A stretch of DNA of 11,377 nucleotides from JAXGPP01 sp964436865 (GTDB taxonomy: Bacteria > Planctomycetota > Planctomycetia > Pirellulales > Thermoguttaceae): NCBI GenBank assembly GCA_964436865.1, contig CAYTFK010000233.1:1-11377 (forward strand), written 5' to 3'. Positions within the stretch are counted from its first letter, which is position 1, and every line of letters begins with the position of its first letter. The translations under genes and the position numbers were made by a program. The notes under the pieces were generated by a model. It made no database searches. It was not told the DNA's origin and worked only from the letters and a program-made list of their open reading frames with translations. Below, in pieces: positions 1 through 7,490 of the stretch.

Positions 1-2706
1 GTCTACAGTCGCGTCCGGCCGGGCCGCCTCCCTCACGGCAAGAAACGCATCCGGCACAATCGGCTTGCCGTCGAGGCTCTGGAACGCCGGGAACTGCTCG
101 CCGTGATCCAGGGCACGGTCTTCGAGGATCTGAACGGCGACGGCGGTCTCGACGCCTCGGATCCTGCTTTCGCCGGTGCCACGGTCTATCTCGACCAGAA
201 TCAGAACGGCCGATTCGACGATGGCGAAGTCACGGCACAGACGGGCGCGGACGGTGCCTACCAGCTTGCCGTCGCCGAGCCCGGAACATACCGCGTCGGG
301 CAGGTCGTTCCAAGCGGATGGCTGCAGACGTCTCCGGGCCTGCCTGCCGGCCCCGAAACTCGCGGCGAGGTGCTCACCGGCTGGGAAGCCCCTGCTGGGA
401 GAATCCTCCGCGGCGCGGCTTGGGCCGGCGGCACGCTCTACATCCAGCACACGGGGAATCCGACCGCACCAATCATTCATCCCGTCGATCCGGCGACCGG
501 ATTGGTCGTGGGGCCGTCCATCCCTGTGGCCAAACCGATCCGGGAAATCACTTTCGACGGCACCTGTTTCTGGGGTGTGGGCGTCGAGTCGGATAGGCCG
601 TTTCTCGCCTCCTTCGACACTTCGGGCGCTGTCTTGTCCATGACCGTCCTCCCCGCGCCGATCACCACGTCCGTATATGGCGTCGAGGCTGCTGGTCAGG
701 GGCGATTCTGGATTACCGACGGCGGCGCGGATGCCCTCTATCTCGTTGACTCGACGACCGGCACTATCGAGCGGACCTTGGCGGCACCCACGCCAGATCC
801 CTACGGAATTGCCGGCGACGGGCGTCATTTGTGGGTGAGCGACTACGCCGCAGGAACCGTCTACCAGATCGATCCCGCCACCGGAGCCACCCTCGATAGT
901 TCTTTTGTGGCCGGTTGCAGCACAAGCAGTTCCAGTCCGGGGCTCCGTGGTATGACGTTTGACGGCCAGAATCTCTGGGCGGTTCGGTATGAGACCGAGT
1001 TCGAAGGTCAAGTCCTCAAGCTCGACATCGCCGCTCCAGCCACCGCCGTCGTCACCATTGTCGATGCCGAGGAGGCGGCGATCGGCCCCGACTTTGGCCG
1101 GTTCCAACTCGCCACGGTTTCCGGTCAGGTCGTCAACGATCTCGATGCCGACGGCATTCGCGATCCGGGTGAACCGCCCTTGGCCGATTGGTGGGTGGCG
1201 GTCGACACCAATGGCAATGGCCAGGTGGACCCGTGGGAAAATGCCGTGCTCAGCGACGCCTCGGGCAGTTACTCACTGGCGGGCCTGCGGCCGGCCCCGC
1301 ACCGCGTCATTGAAATGCTCCGCCAACCGGGCTGGGTCGCGACGCTGCCGATCGCTGGAGGCTGGACCGTTTACCCGGCGAGCGGCGAGTCGCTCGTCCG
1401 TGATTTCGGCAACTCGCTCACGAGCATTGGCCCCATCGGCGGTGAAGTGCTCGTCAACAGCCCTACAGCCGACATCACCGAGACGCTCACATGGCCCATG
1501 GGAGAACTTTCCCCGCGCCAAGTGGCCATGGACGCCGCGGGCAACTACGTCGTCACCTGGCAAAGCGGGACGGAGATCCGCGCCCGCCGCTACGATGCCG
1601 CACAGGGGACCTTCAGCAGCGAATTCGTGGTCAACACGAAAGCACTATACCGCGATCGCGCCGGCCCGATCGTTGCCACGGCCTCGAGCACGGGGAACTT
1701 CGTCATCTCCTGGTGGAACGGCGCCGATATCGTGATGCGCCGCTACAACCGCGATGCGACGCCCGCCAGCGATGAGATCCTCGTTGTGGCAGGCAATTGC
1801 TACGGCGCCCGCTCGATCGCCATGGACGCCGACGGCGATTTCGCCCTGCTCTACAAGACCTACAACAGCGGCAAGCCCTCCTCGAACGGATACACCTTCT
1901 ACCTGAAACGCTACAACGCGGCGGGACAGGTCCAAGGCTCCCAGATCAAAGTCGACACGACCATGTTAGCAAACGGGTGTGCTTCGCTGGGGATGGACAA
2001 CGCCGGGAACATGGTCGTTGTCTGGGACGATCCGGGCGTGTACGCGCAGCGCTACAGCGCCGCGGGGAAGGCTGTGGGCAGCCGCATTACGGTCGGTCTC
2101 GAAAGCCGCAGCAACGTGGCCGTCAACGCAGCCGGCGATTTCGCCGTCGTCGTTAGCCCCTTCTCGAACCCGTACTGCAAGGTGTACAGCGCCACGGGAG
2201 TCCTTCGGACTACCTTCCCTTGCATTGCCCCCTCCGGCAACCCCCCGGCGGTGACTTGGCTCCCCGACGGTACGCTCCTCATCGCTTCCTGGGACGTCCA
2301 TGACTTGTCAGGGAGCGATGTCTTTGCCCAGCGGTACGACGCCGCGACTGGCCTGCCGGTCGACTCCCAACCATTCCTCGTCAATACCACGCTTGCCGGC
2401 GTCCAGCGAACGCCCTCGGTGGCGGCCGACGCAGCCGGGAACTTCGTCATCGTCTGGGAAGGCAGCGGCAAGGGCGACAGCGCCGGCATTTTCGCCCAGC
2501 GCTACGCCGCGCCGCCGGCCACGGCAAAAAGCCCATTACTCGCCGCCGAGCGCGTCGATGCCTCGGTTGCGACCTTGGACCAGACCGCTACCTTGACGGA
2601 CCTCGCCCTGCAGGAGTTGGCCGAGGCCCACGCGCGGAAAGCAAAACCCGTCTTGCTCCCCACCCAAGCTGCGACCGCCGCCCTGCTCCAGAACGGACTG
2701 TGGTAG
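1..2706 (+). CDS. Large extracellular protein with LEPR-XLL motif and SdrD B-like domains (5' partial)
   Basis: The frame is open from base 1 to a TAG at 2704-2706, giving at least 901 residues. No ATG, GTG or TTG precedes codon 35, so the start is outside the window; the GTG at 103 is internal. Residues 24-34 read VEALERRELLA, a LEPR-XLL-type motif found near the N-terminus of planctomycete extracellular proteins, after a basic stretch (HGKKRIRHNR). Residues about 36-110 and 372-449 are SdrD B-like/prealbumin-like domains with Asp/Asn-rich calcium-type loops (DLNGDGGLDASD, DTNGNGQVD). Between them lies a beta-propeller-like region with repeated F/L-W-V/A blades (GRFWITD, RHLWVSD, QNLWAVR). 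Residues about 475-850 are repeats of the type GNFVIxW...GxxxAxRY, also seen in large cell-surface proteins. No membrane anchor or dockerin is visible; the tail is a predicted helix. Probable secreted or surface structural/adhesive protein; ligand unknown. Confidence 0.9.
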   Translation, partial: VYSRVRPGRLPHGKKRIRHNRLAVEALERRELLAVIQGTVFEDLNGDGGLDASDPAFAGATVYLDQNQNGRFDDGEVTAQTGADGAYQLAVAEPGTYRVGQVVPSGWLQTSPGLPAGPETRGEVLTGWEAPAGRILRGAAWAGGTLYIQHTGNPTAPIIHPVDPATGLVVGPSIPVAKPIREITFDGTCFWGVGVESDRPFLASFDTSGAVLSMTVLPAPITTSVYGVEAAGQGRFWITDGGADALYLVDSTTGTIERTLAAPTPDPYGIAGDGRHLWVSDYAAGTVYQIDPATGATLDSSFVAGCSTSSSSPGLRGMTFDGQNLWAVRYETEFEGQVLKLDIAAPATAVVTIVDAEEAAIGPDFGRFQLATVSGQVVNDLDADGIRDPGEPPLADWWVAVDTNGNGQVDPWENAVLSDASGSYSLAGLRPAPHRVIEMLRQPGWVATLPIAGGWTVYPASGESLVRDFGNSLTSIGPIGGEVLVNSPTADITETLTWPMGELSPRQVAMDAAGNYVVTWQSGTEIRARRYDAAQGTFSSEFVVNTKALYRDRAGPIVATASSTGNFVISWWNGADIVMRRYNRDATPASDEILVVAGNCYGARSIAMDADGDFALLYKTYNSGKPSSNGYTFYLKRYNAAGQVQGSQIKVDTTMLANGCASLGMDNAGNMVVVWDDPGVYAQRYSAAGKAVGSRITVGLESRSNVAVNAAGDFAVVVSPFSNPYCKVYSATGVLRTTFPCIAPSGNPPAVTWLPDGTLLIASWDVHDLSGSDVFAQRYDAATGLPVDSQPFLVNTTLAGVQRTPSVAADAAGNFVIVWEGSGKGDSAGIFAQRYAAPPATAKSPLLAAERVDASVATLDQTATLTDLALQELAEAHARKAKPVLLPTQAATAALLQNGLW

Positions 2707-2755
2707 GCCCGCCGTCTCCTGCCATCTCACGAAAGCCGAACGACCAAGGAATGGC

Positions 2756-2778
2756 GCCCGCGCCGACGGTTCGCGGGC
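2756..2778 (+). terminator. Possible hairpin terminator after the surface-protein gene
   Basis: A perfect 7-bp inverted repeat (GCCCGCG at 2756-2762, CGCGGGC at 2772-2778) with a 9-base loop lies about 50 bases after the stop codon. No T-run follows, so an intrinsic terminator is only possible. Confidence 0.2.
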
Positions 2779-2980
2779 AACGGCTTCTGTGCGAATGGAC
2801 AGCCAGGAGCTGAAGGGCGTCACAAAGACGACTTCCTGCTCGGGAAATGACCGGTTATGGCAAATCCATCTCCGAAAGCTCATCAAAGCGAGCCATGTCG
2901 GGATGTGATGGCTCTCGCCAATAATCGAGCCGGTCTCCAATGACGGGATAGTCGAGGATCAGTGTTGGGCGCGCCAGTGC

Positions 2981-3062
2981 CGATCTGCCGATCCGACGGA
3001 ACGGCAGACCCGCGCTGCCAAAAACATCCCATTGAGATGGGATGTGGCCTGAACTGGCCACC
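2981..3062 (+). repeat. Dispersed repeat P, copy 1
   Basis: This segment aligns with 6121-6200. The first 30 bases match at 24 positions (core CTGCCG-TCCGAC-GAACGG). The last 15 match at 14 (CCTGAACTGGCCACC versus CCTGAATTGGCCACC). The middle is weaker, with a net 2-base length difference. Similarity may continue loosely into 3147-3187. A degenerate insertion-sequence end or an intergenic repeat is possible; no transposase is nearby. Confidence 0.55.
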
Positions 3063-3191
3063 CCACCTCGATCGCCCCGCCGCACGGCACAATGCGGCGG
3101 ATCTTCCTCCCTGAGCGGCAGTCCGCAACTTCTGCCTCAAGACCTCGACTGACGGCGGAGAATCTCCGCGGACAGTATTCCTGTCAGCACC

Positions 3192-3291
3192 NNNNNNNNN
3201 NNNNNNNNNNNNNNNNNNNNNNNNNNNNNNNNNNNNNNNNNNNNNNNNNNNNNNNNNNNNNNNNNNNNNNNNNNNNNNNNNNNNNNNNNNN
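3192..3291. other. Assembly gap (100 N)
   Basis: A run of exactly 100 N. This is a common placeholder for a scaffold gap of unknown size, so the distance between flanks is not reliable and a gene may be missing here. Confidence 0.98.
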
Positions 3292-3402
3292 CTCACCGCC
3301 GCTCTCCTGCTCGGCCCGTTCGCCGACCAGTACTACGGGCCGGAAGCTACCCAGCAGCGGAAACGGGCTGCAAGACCGATCAAGTCCTCGTCCCAGCAGT
3401 AG
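3292..3402 (+). CDS. Possible C-terminal fragment of a gene lost in the gap
   Basis: Directly after the gap, one plus-strand frame reads 36 residues beginning LTAALLLGPFADQYYGP and ending in SSSQQ before a TAG at 3400-3402. Third codon positions are mostly G or C, and the residue mix (small hydrophobics followed by a basic tail) looks like a real protein end. The fragment is too short to assign to a family. The opposite strand is also open here (minus frame 3184-3699), so the call is weak and depends on the missing sequence. Confidence 0.3.
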   Translation, partial: LTAALLLGPFADQYYGPEATQQRKRAARPIKSSSQQ

Positions 3403-3737
3403 ACGGTCCAACCAAGACGCCCAGCCCTCGACGAGAATCAAGTCGAACGGAGCGCCGTTGGGCGAACGTGCCGGCCGCCTCTCTCGGCTGAGGATGTCCT
3501 CCACGAGTGAAGCGGCTGGCCATAATCGTCCTTTCGGAGAGCACCAAAACCGAAACCCCCGAAATCCCGCAGATAATGGAGGTTTCGGTTTTGGTGTCGG
3601 GTGGAACGGCGGCGGGCCGCTCCGGCTCACCCACATCTCCTCCTCGACACCCCAGCGCGGCCTGGGCCAAGTCGTTGGCACGTGCAGCCAGTGCGACACT
3701 CACCCGCAAGCCCATCGCGATGCAAGCCGCCATGGCG
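3403..3737. other. Intergenic region holding palindromic repeat copy A
   Basis: The stretch lies between the possible gene tail after the gap and the 3' end of the minus-strand glycoside hydrolase. Several frames are open on both strands, but none has a supported start or a recognisable domain. Its one clear content is palindromic repeat copy A and the conserved downstream flank. The A hairpin also lies about 150 bases past the stop of the minus-strand gene and could act on its transcript end. Confidence 0.5.
3534..3628 (+). repeat. Palindromic repeat, copy A
   Basis: Perfect 16-base inverted arms (CACCAAAACCGAAACC at 3542-3557, reverse complement at 3581-3596) enclose a 23-base loop containing AAATCCCGCA. 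A short 5' extension, TCGGAGAGCACC from 3534, is shared with the other copies. From 3544 to 3628 it matches copy B (5939-6023) at 76 of 85 positions by hand alignment, including 34 bases beyond the palindrome. It is in the same orientation as all other copies. Confidence 0.85.
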
Positions 3738-5648
3738 TTATCGCGTCACGACAACCAACTGATGGACGTCGAACCCCGGCACGGCCATATCCAGCCGGCC
3801 GTCGTTCCATGTCCAGTGGCCCAGCGGCTCGCCCTGCGGCTGGAGCGTCACGGAGCCGGGTCGCTGGGGCACGCGAAGCGTCACCCGGCAGGGCGGCGCG
3901 GGAGGCAGTTCCTTGATTTCGAGGTTGAGGAACGGCTGGACCTTGGGGTCGCGATGGCGCTTGCCCGGCGCGATGTTCACCAGATGCAGAATCTGTTCGT
4001 TCGCTTTCTCGCGGACGACGACTTCGACGGTGCTCGGACCGTCGCACACCAAGCGTCGCTCGGTGGGCGGCAGGATCCGCGCCATGACCTCAACCGGATC
4101 GGCGGAAGTGCTGGCGGCGGGACTGAACAAGGGCTGGGCAAGCTGGAGTACCTCACCCTTGCCGAGCGTGTGGCGGCTCAGTCCGGTTCCTTCGGGCTTT
4201 GCGACGCCCGGCAGGTGCGTGGCGTCGATTGCCTTGCCCGTCAGCAGCACGCGGCCACCGCGCTCCACGTAGCGTCGCAATGCGTCACGGTGCGGATCGG
4301 GCAGCACGGCAGTGTCTTCCAACAACAGCAGGCGGCCGCGGATGTCGCCCGCTTCCAGGCGGCGGTCGGAAACCATCTCCGGGCTGAGGTGCAGCCGGCG
4401 GAGGCCCTCGCAGGCAGCCAGCAGCGGCGCGTTCTGGCGGGGAAAGGCGGCCGGACTGGCGGCGCTTTGGACGTAGTGGGCCGCCGCGCCGTGGAACAAC
4501 GAGACGTCGGGCAACCGGCGGCTGCCCAGGCACCACTGCTGCCGGGCGCGCAGGAATGGGCTCACAACGCGGGCCATCATCTCATAGCGCTCGGCCACCA
4601 GCCGAGTCTCCGCCGTGGGGTTGTCCCAGGCGAAGTAGCGCCCGCCATGGGCCAGGATAATCGCCATCTCCTGCTCCAATTGCACTCGGGGCTTGCAGGA
4701 GGAACCGCTCGCATTCCGTGCGAAGACGGTGGTCATCAAGTCGAACGGCCGGGAATGGCTGTCGTACCAGATGGCGTCGGGTGCAAGATCGTCAACCTGG
4801 CTGCCGTGATCGCCAGTGAAGTAGTCGACGTCGGCCGGAGGTTCCTCGGGCATGCGGAACGAGAATGCCCAGTTGATCGCGACCAGGCACTGGGGGTCGC
4901 GACGCTTGACGCGGGCGGCGGTCTCGGCGCAGAACTCGCGGTAGATCTGCCGTTGCATTTCCTTGTAGGCCTCCCACCCGGGCTGCTTGGGAGTGGCCGG
5001 CGCGTCGAGCCCGTGCTCCTGGCGGAACCGCTCGCGGCACTTGGCGCAGTAGCAGTTCATTACCGTGAAGCAGGAGCCGTCGAACCAGAAGCCGCCGGGC
5101 CGGTAGCGGTCGATGATCTCGTCGATCATTGGCCACAGGTACTGTTCGGCTACGCCCGAGTGGTAGCAGAGCATATTATCGTAGGGATCGCCGCCAGCGC
5201 GGACGCGGTTCCACTCCGGGTGCCGGCGCATGATCTCCCGGTCGCGCCCGAGATTGAAGTAGGCCGAGAACGTGCAGCCGCTCGTGCGGGCGACTTCGGT
5301 CCAGACCTGCATCACGTCGCGGGCCAGCCTGGGCGGCGCGTGTCCGATCTGTGTCGGATAGGTCGTCCAGCCGGGGTTTCCCTTGGCGTGAATCTGGATC
5401 ACGTCGGGCTTCACCAGCCCGATGAGTCGCGCGGTCTCGACCGGGTCGGCATCGCGTCCGACCTCCATCCGGTCGGTGGTGTGATGGTCGAGGTGCAGCA
5501 GGAAGAAGCTCCGGGCATACCAGTTGTCCTCCGCGGCATCCGCAGCCAGCGCGGCATCACCGCGCGACACCGCGATGGTCAGAACCGAGGCGAACACCAC
5601 CCAATGGTGCACCGTGTTCACGGCGTGATTCTTCGTCGGCGATTTCAC
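3738..5648 (-). CDS. Secreted hypothetical glycoside hydrolase (GHL6 / alpha-L-fucosidase-like)
   Basis: The product is 636 residues, read from a GTG at 5646-5648 that has AAGGGAGAG just upstream. The frame stays open to 5942, but that extension is unlike the rest. The N-terminus is a signal peptide: a Lys-containing start (VKSPTKNH), hydrophobic core WVVFASVLTIAV, and likely cleavage after ALA near residue 35. Residues about 43-300 resemble a TIM-barrel hypothetical glycosyl hydrolase (GHL6, related to GH29). GGFWFDGS holds Asp190 at the place of the GH29 nucleophile, and a Cys-rich CYCAKC (199-204) follows, as is common in this group. Residues about 380-477 look like the glutamine-amidotransferase-like trimerisation domain of GH42-type enzymes (ALRRYVERGGRVLLTG). 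The rest is probably a beta-sandwich. It is likely exported and cleaves fucosyl or other glycosidic bonds in polysaccharides; the substrate is not determinable. The gene stands alone and is flanked by direct copies of the palindromic repeat. Confidence 0.85.
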   Translation of the reverse strand: MKSPTKNHAVNTVHHWVVFASVLTIAVSRGDAALAADAAEDNWYARSFFLLHLDHHTTDRMEVGRDADPVETARLIGLVKPDVIQIHAKGNPGWTTYPTQIGHAPPRLARDVMQVWTEVARTSGCTFSAYFNLGRDREIMRRHPEWNRVRAGGDPYDNMLCYHSGVAEQYLWPMIDEIIDRYRPGGFWFDGSCFTVMNCYCAKCRERFRQEHGLDAPATPKQPGWEAYKEMQRQIYREFCAETAARVKRRDPQCLVAINWAFSFRMPEEPPADVDYFTGDHGSQVDDLAPDAIWYDSHSRPFDLMTTVFARNASGSSCKPRVQLEQEMAIILAHGGRYFAWDNPTAETRLVAERYEMMARVVSPFLRARQQWCLGSRRLPDVSLFHGAAAHYVQSAASPAAFPRQNAPLLAACEGLRRLHLSPEMVSDRRLEAGDIRGRLLLLEDTAVLPDPHRDALRRYVERGGRVLLTGKAIDATHLPGVAKPEGTGLSRHTLGKGEVLQLAQPLFSPAASTSADPVEVMARILPPTERRLVCDGPSTVEVVVREKANEQILHLVNIAPGKRHRDPKVQPFLNLEIKELPPAPPCRVTLRVPQRPGSVTLQPQGEPLGHWTWNDGRLDMAVPGFDVHQLVVVTR

Positions 5649-5651
5649 TTG

Positions 5652-5660
5652 CTCTCCCTT
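5652..5660 (-). promoter_or_regulatory. Ribosome binding site deciding the GTG start
   Basis: On the minus strand, AAGGGAGAG ends three bases before the GTG at 5648, with the GGGAG core five bases away. The ATG candidate at 5706-5708 lacks a comparable site and would put about 35 residues before the hydrophobic core, so the GTG is preferred. Confidence 0.7.
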
Positions 5661-5928
5661 TGCTGCTACCGGCCGAGGCGATGACTGCTCGACGTCACGC
5701 CTCGTCATGGTTCGCTCAGTTTGCCCGTCCGGGCCGAAGCAAGCCGAATGATCGACCGGTCGTTTGGCCGCGACCGGAGGCGATTGGTCGGTTTGGGAAT
5801 CACCAGTCTCCCGTCCCGACAGAGCCGCGACAAGCCATCGTGGCACTTCGCCATTTCGGCACAACTCCGCTCGAAGAATCGCGGATCGGAAGAAGAGAGC
5901 CGGGATAAGGGCGATCTGGGCACCTGAC

Positions 5929-6023
5929 TCGGCGAAAACCAAAACCGAAACCTACAAAATCCCGCAAGTAATGGAGGTTTCGGTTTTGGTGTCGGGTGGA
6001 ATGGCGGCGGACTGCCCCGGCTC
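5929..6023 (+). repeat. Palindromic repeat, copy B
   Basis: Perfect 14-base arms (CCAAAACCGAAACC at 5939-5952, GGTTTCGGTTTTGG at 5976-5989) enclose a 23-base loop with the core AAATCCCGCA. The preceding TCGGCGAAAACC matches the 5' extension of the other copies. Its closest relative is copy A; together they form direct repeats on either side of the glycoside hydrolase gene. Confidence 0.85.
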
Positions 6024-6120
6024 GATGCCCGACCGATGGCGGTCGCCTGGCGGCGGTCGGCAGTCGATCTGACCACCTGCAATCGGCAGGGAAACGCTCG
6101 AGACCGGACCGCGGAATCGC

Positions 6121-6200
6121 CGAACTGCCGGTCCGACAGAACGGAGAACCGACGCCCTCAAATTCGCCGAACCATGTCCGAAGTGCCTGAATTGGCCACC
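6121..6200 (+). repeat. Dispersed repeat P, copy 2
   Basis: Aligns in the same orientation with 2981-3062: strong matches over the first 30 bases and the last 15 (CCTGAATTGGCCACC), and a weaker centre. It begins about 100 bases after palindromic repeat copy B. It could be an intergenic repeat or a decayed insertion-sequence end. Confidence 0.55.
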
Positions 6201-6348
6201 GTCCTGTCTGGTGGGGCGGCAGAGCGTCTCCGGGCAGGGTATTTTGGATGCCGCGTTTCCTGTCGCCTCGCCGATCCGAGGTGGCAAGACACCCATCGAA
6301 AGTAGCGTCCCAACACAGGCACGGAATGTCTGAAATGTCGGATCGGTA

Positions 6349-6471
6349 GCCAGCGATGCTGGCAGCGTGTACACTGTAGAGCTCGGGACGGCGCAGGTCG
6401 GGTTGCAAACCGACCGCGACAAGCGGCTGTAGCCGGGCGGGTTAGGCCTTTCGCTCGCCCGGCTCCAGCCG
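6349..6471 (+). promoter_or_regulatory. Cluster of three hairpins in the leader of the mobile module
   Basis: Three inverted repeats follow one another. GCCAGC-GAT-GCTGGC is at 6349-6363. GGTCGG...CCGACC lies at 6396-6414. A 16-bp stem with one mismatch (CGGCTGTAGCCGGGCG at 6424-6439, CGCCCGGCTCCAGCCG at 6456-6471) has a 16-base loop and ends 23 bases before the ATG at 6495. It could be a regulatory leader, a replication or recombination site, or a terminator of upstream transcription; the sequence does not decide. Confidence 0.4.
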
Positions 6472-6494
6472 GCCCGGGCAACGAAAGGCAATCC

Positions 6495-7406
6495 ATGTTC
6501 CCGAGCAGGTCCTTCGGCTGGGCGGACGACTCGTTCGGCCCTATCGACACCACGCCGGTCAACCTCCCTCGCCCGCCTGAACCACTGATCGATGCCGCGG
6601 CAAGAGCAGTGCCGCCCATTCTGGCGGACGTGAATCGAGAGTGGAACTACGACGAGATCTCGCTGGTCGCCTCCGATCTCGTACAGAAGCTCGTAAAGCA
6701 GGGTCACGCGCGCCCGGCCGCCTTTTGGGCAGTACACCGCCTCGTAGGCGAGGGGAAACTGCTGGCCAAGCCCGCTTACGACGAGGCACCGACGGTGATC
6801 AGTCAGACCGGGACCCGAGGTATCCCCGGTCTGAAGGCAGACACTCGCCACACGGAAGTGACCGGAGGCGGGCATTCCGTAAGATCGATCACGACGGGCA
6901 GGCCGGCACCGTACGATTCCTTTCGCGTGGTGGCTACCGAGGCCCTTTGGATCTGGTGGCGCGAGCCGCCTACGGCACAGGCGATTGAAAATGGCCTCCG
7001 TAAGACCGGCGGTGAGCCACCGGCGGGCGAGGATTTGCCATCGTCTGATGAGGCGAATGGCGGCCAGCCTGCTCAGACGACGGGTAATAGGATCACCAGA
7101 GATGAGGCAAACGTTGCGGCCCGGAAGTACCTTGCGAAGCACGCTAAGGAACACCGGGTGACCGTTGAAGAGCTCCGCAAAGCCATTGGTTGCAGCAAAG
7201 GGCTGGTTTCCAGCCTACCGGTCTGGAAGGCATATCAGGAACAGTTGAAGAAGAACAAGCCGTCGGCTCCCCGTGCGGTCAGTCTGACCGATCGGACGCT
7301 TGCAGGAGAAGGCCGGATGGACGAGGAATTGCAGCGGCTGATCGAGGAGCAAAAGGAAGACGATACCGCGGAAAGACGCCGGTATCGGCAACGGCGTAAA
7401 CCGTGA
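6495..7406 (+). CDS. Hypothetical protein with helix-turn-helix regions, element-associated
   Basis: 303 residues. The ATG at 6495 has AAGG six bases upstream. I do not recognise a named family. Residues about 50-95 look like a small winged-helix fold (EISLVASDLVQKLVKQGHA, then VHRLVGEGKLLAKP). Residues 140-158 contain an aromatic segment, SFRVVATEALWIWWRE. Residues about 202-250 are a second helical region with an HTH pattern: VTVEELRKAIGCSKGLVSSL followed by VWKAYQEQLKK. The last 30 residues are highly charged (RLIEEQKEDDTAERRRYRQR), suggesting a nucleic-acid-binding or coil tail. It is the first gene of the plus-strand module and is separated from the next by 143 bases with palindromes, so it may be regulated separately. 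A DNA-binding role is inferred, not shown. Confidence 0.75.
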   Translation: MFPSRSFGWADDSFGPIDTTPVNLPRPPEPLIDAAARAVPPILADVNREWNYDEISLVASDLVQKLVKQGHARPAAFWAVHRLVGEGKLLAKPAYDEAPTVISQTGTRGIPGLKADTRHTEVTGGGHSVRSITTGRPAPYDSFRVVATEALWIWWREPPTAQAIENGLRKTGGEPPAGEDLPSSDEANGGQPAQTTGNRITRDEANVAARKYLAKHAKEHRVTVEELRKAIGCSKGLVSSLPVWKAYQEQLKKNKPSAPRAVSLTDRTLAGEGRMDEELQRLIEEQKEDDTAERRRYRQRRKP

Positions 7407-7429
7407 ACGTTCATGGGACGTTCATGAAC
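7404..7429 (+). promoter_or_regulatory. Paired palindromes, candidate operator
   Basis: Two perfect 10-bp palindromes, TGAACGTTCA (7404-7413) and GTTCATGAAC (7420-7429), have centres 16 bases apart. The sequence ACGTTCATG is repeated directly with an 11-base period. They start on the stop codon of the preceding gene and lie upstream of the two small HTH genes. CCGTGAACG recurs at 7479-7487. This arrangement suits a dimeric repressor binding site. Confidence 0.45.
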
Positions 7430-7490
7430 ATCTAGCAAGCACTTGAGCCAGGAAAAGACCGCACTGAATCGCCTTCTTCCGTGAACGCAG

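Larger units (their letters stand above)
2707..3191. other. Gene-poor region before the assembly gap
   Basis: No convincing gene is visible. The minus-strand frame 2855-3085 (76 codons from a GTG) has a protein-like C-terminal half, but it has no ribosome binding site and poor third-position GC. Its N-terminal half also overlaps a repeat whose second copy does not keep the frame. The stretch contains a 9-bp hairpin, ACATCCCAT-TGAG-ATGGGATGT, at 3024-3045, and a GC-rich 6-bp hairpin (GCGGAG-AAT-CTCCGC) at 3155-3169. It probably holds remnants of mobile sequence. Confidence 0.5.
5649..6494. other. Intergenic region between divergent genes
   Basis: About 850 bases separate the starts of the minus-strand hydrolase and the plus-strand module. 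Short open frames exist on both strands, but none has a start site or a protein-like composition that could be defended. The region contains palindromic repeat copy B (5929-6023), dispersed repeat P copy 2 (6121-6200), a perfect 10-bp palindrome CGACCGGTCG at 5753-5762, and a hairpin cluster at 6349-6471. Promoters for both flanking genes should lie here, but no clear -35/-10 pair is visible. Confidence 0.6.

Noticed and set aside
959..1735. Overlapping frame of 258 codons inside the surface-protein gene
   Set aside because: It is a serine/arginine-rich shadow of the true frame, with no domain and no ribosome binding site.
2855..3085. Minus-strand frame of 76 codons with a protein-like C-terminal half
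   Set aside because: It starts at an unsupported GTG, has weak third-position GC compared with neighbours, and overlaps repeat P, whose other copy does not preserve the frame. It could be a gene remnant.
3507..5684. Open frame of 725 codons on the plus strand
   Set aside because: It lies opposite the hydrolase gene and has no domain or ribosome binding site. The minus-strand reading has a signal peptide and recognisable motifs. Long antisense frames are expected in GC-rich coding DNA.
5649..5942. N-terminal extension of the glycoside hydrolase
   Set aside because: It would bury the signal peptide inside the protein. The GTG at 5648 has a good ribosome binding site and a normal signal peptide length.
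3534..6023. Integron attC sites flanking a cassette
   Set aside because: The palindromes lack the RYYYAAC / GTTRRRY core sites, and related copies sit inside genes in the element module.
5952..7154. Open frame of 400 codons on the minus strand
   Set aside because: It runs through repeats and opposite the HTH protein at 6495-7406. Its composition is arginine/proline-rich shadow sequence with no start site or domain.
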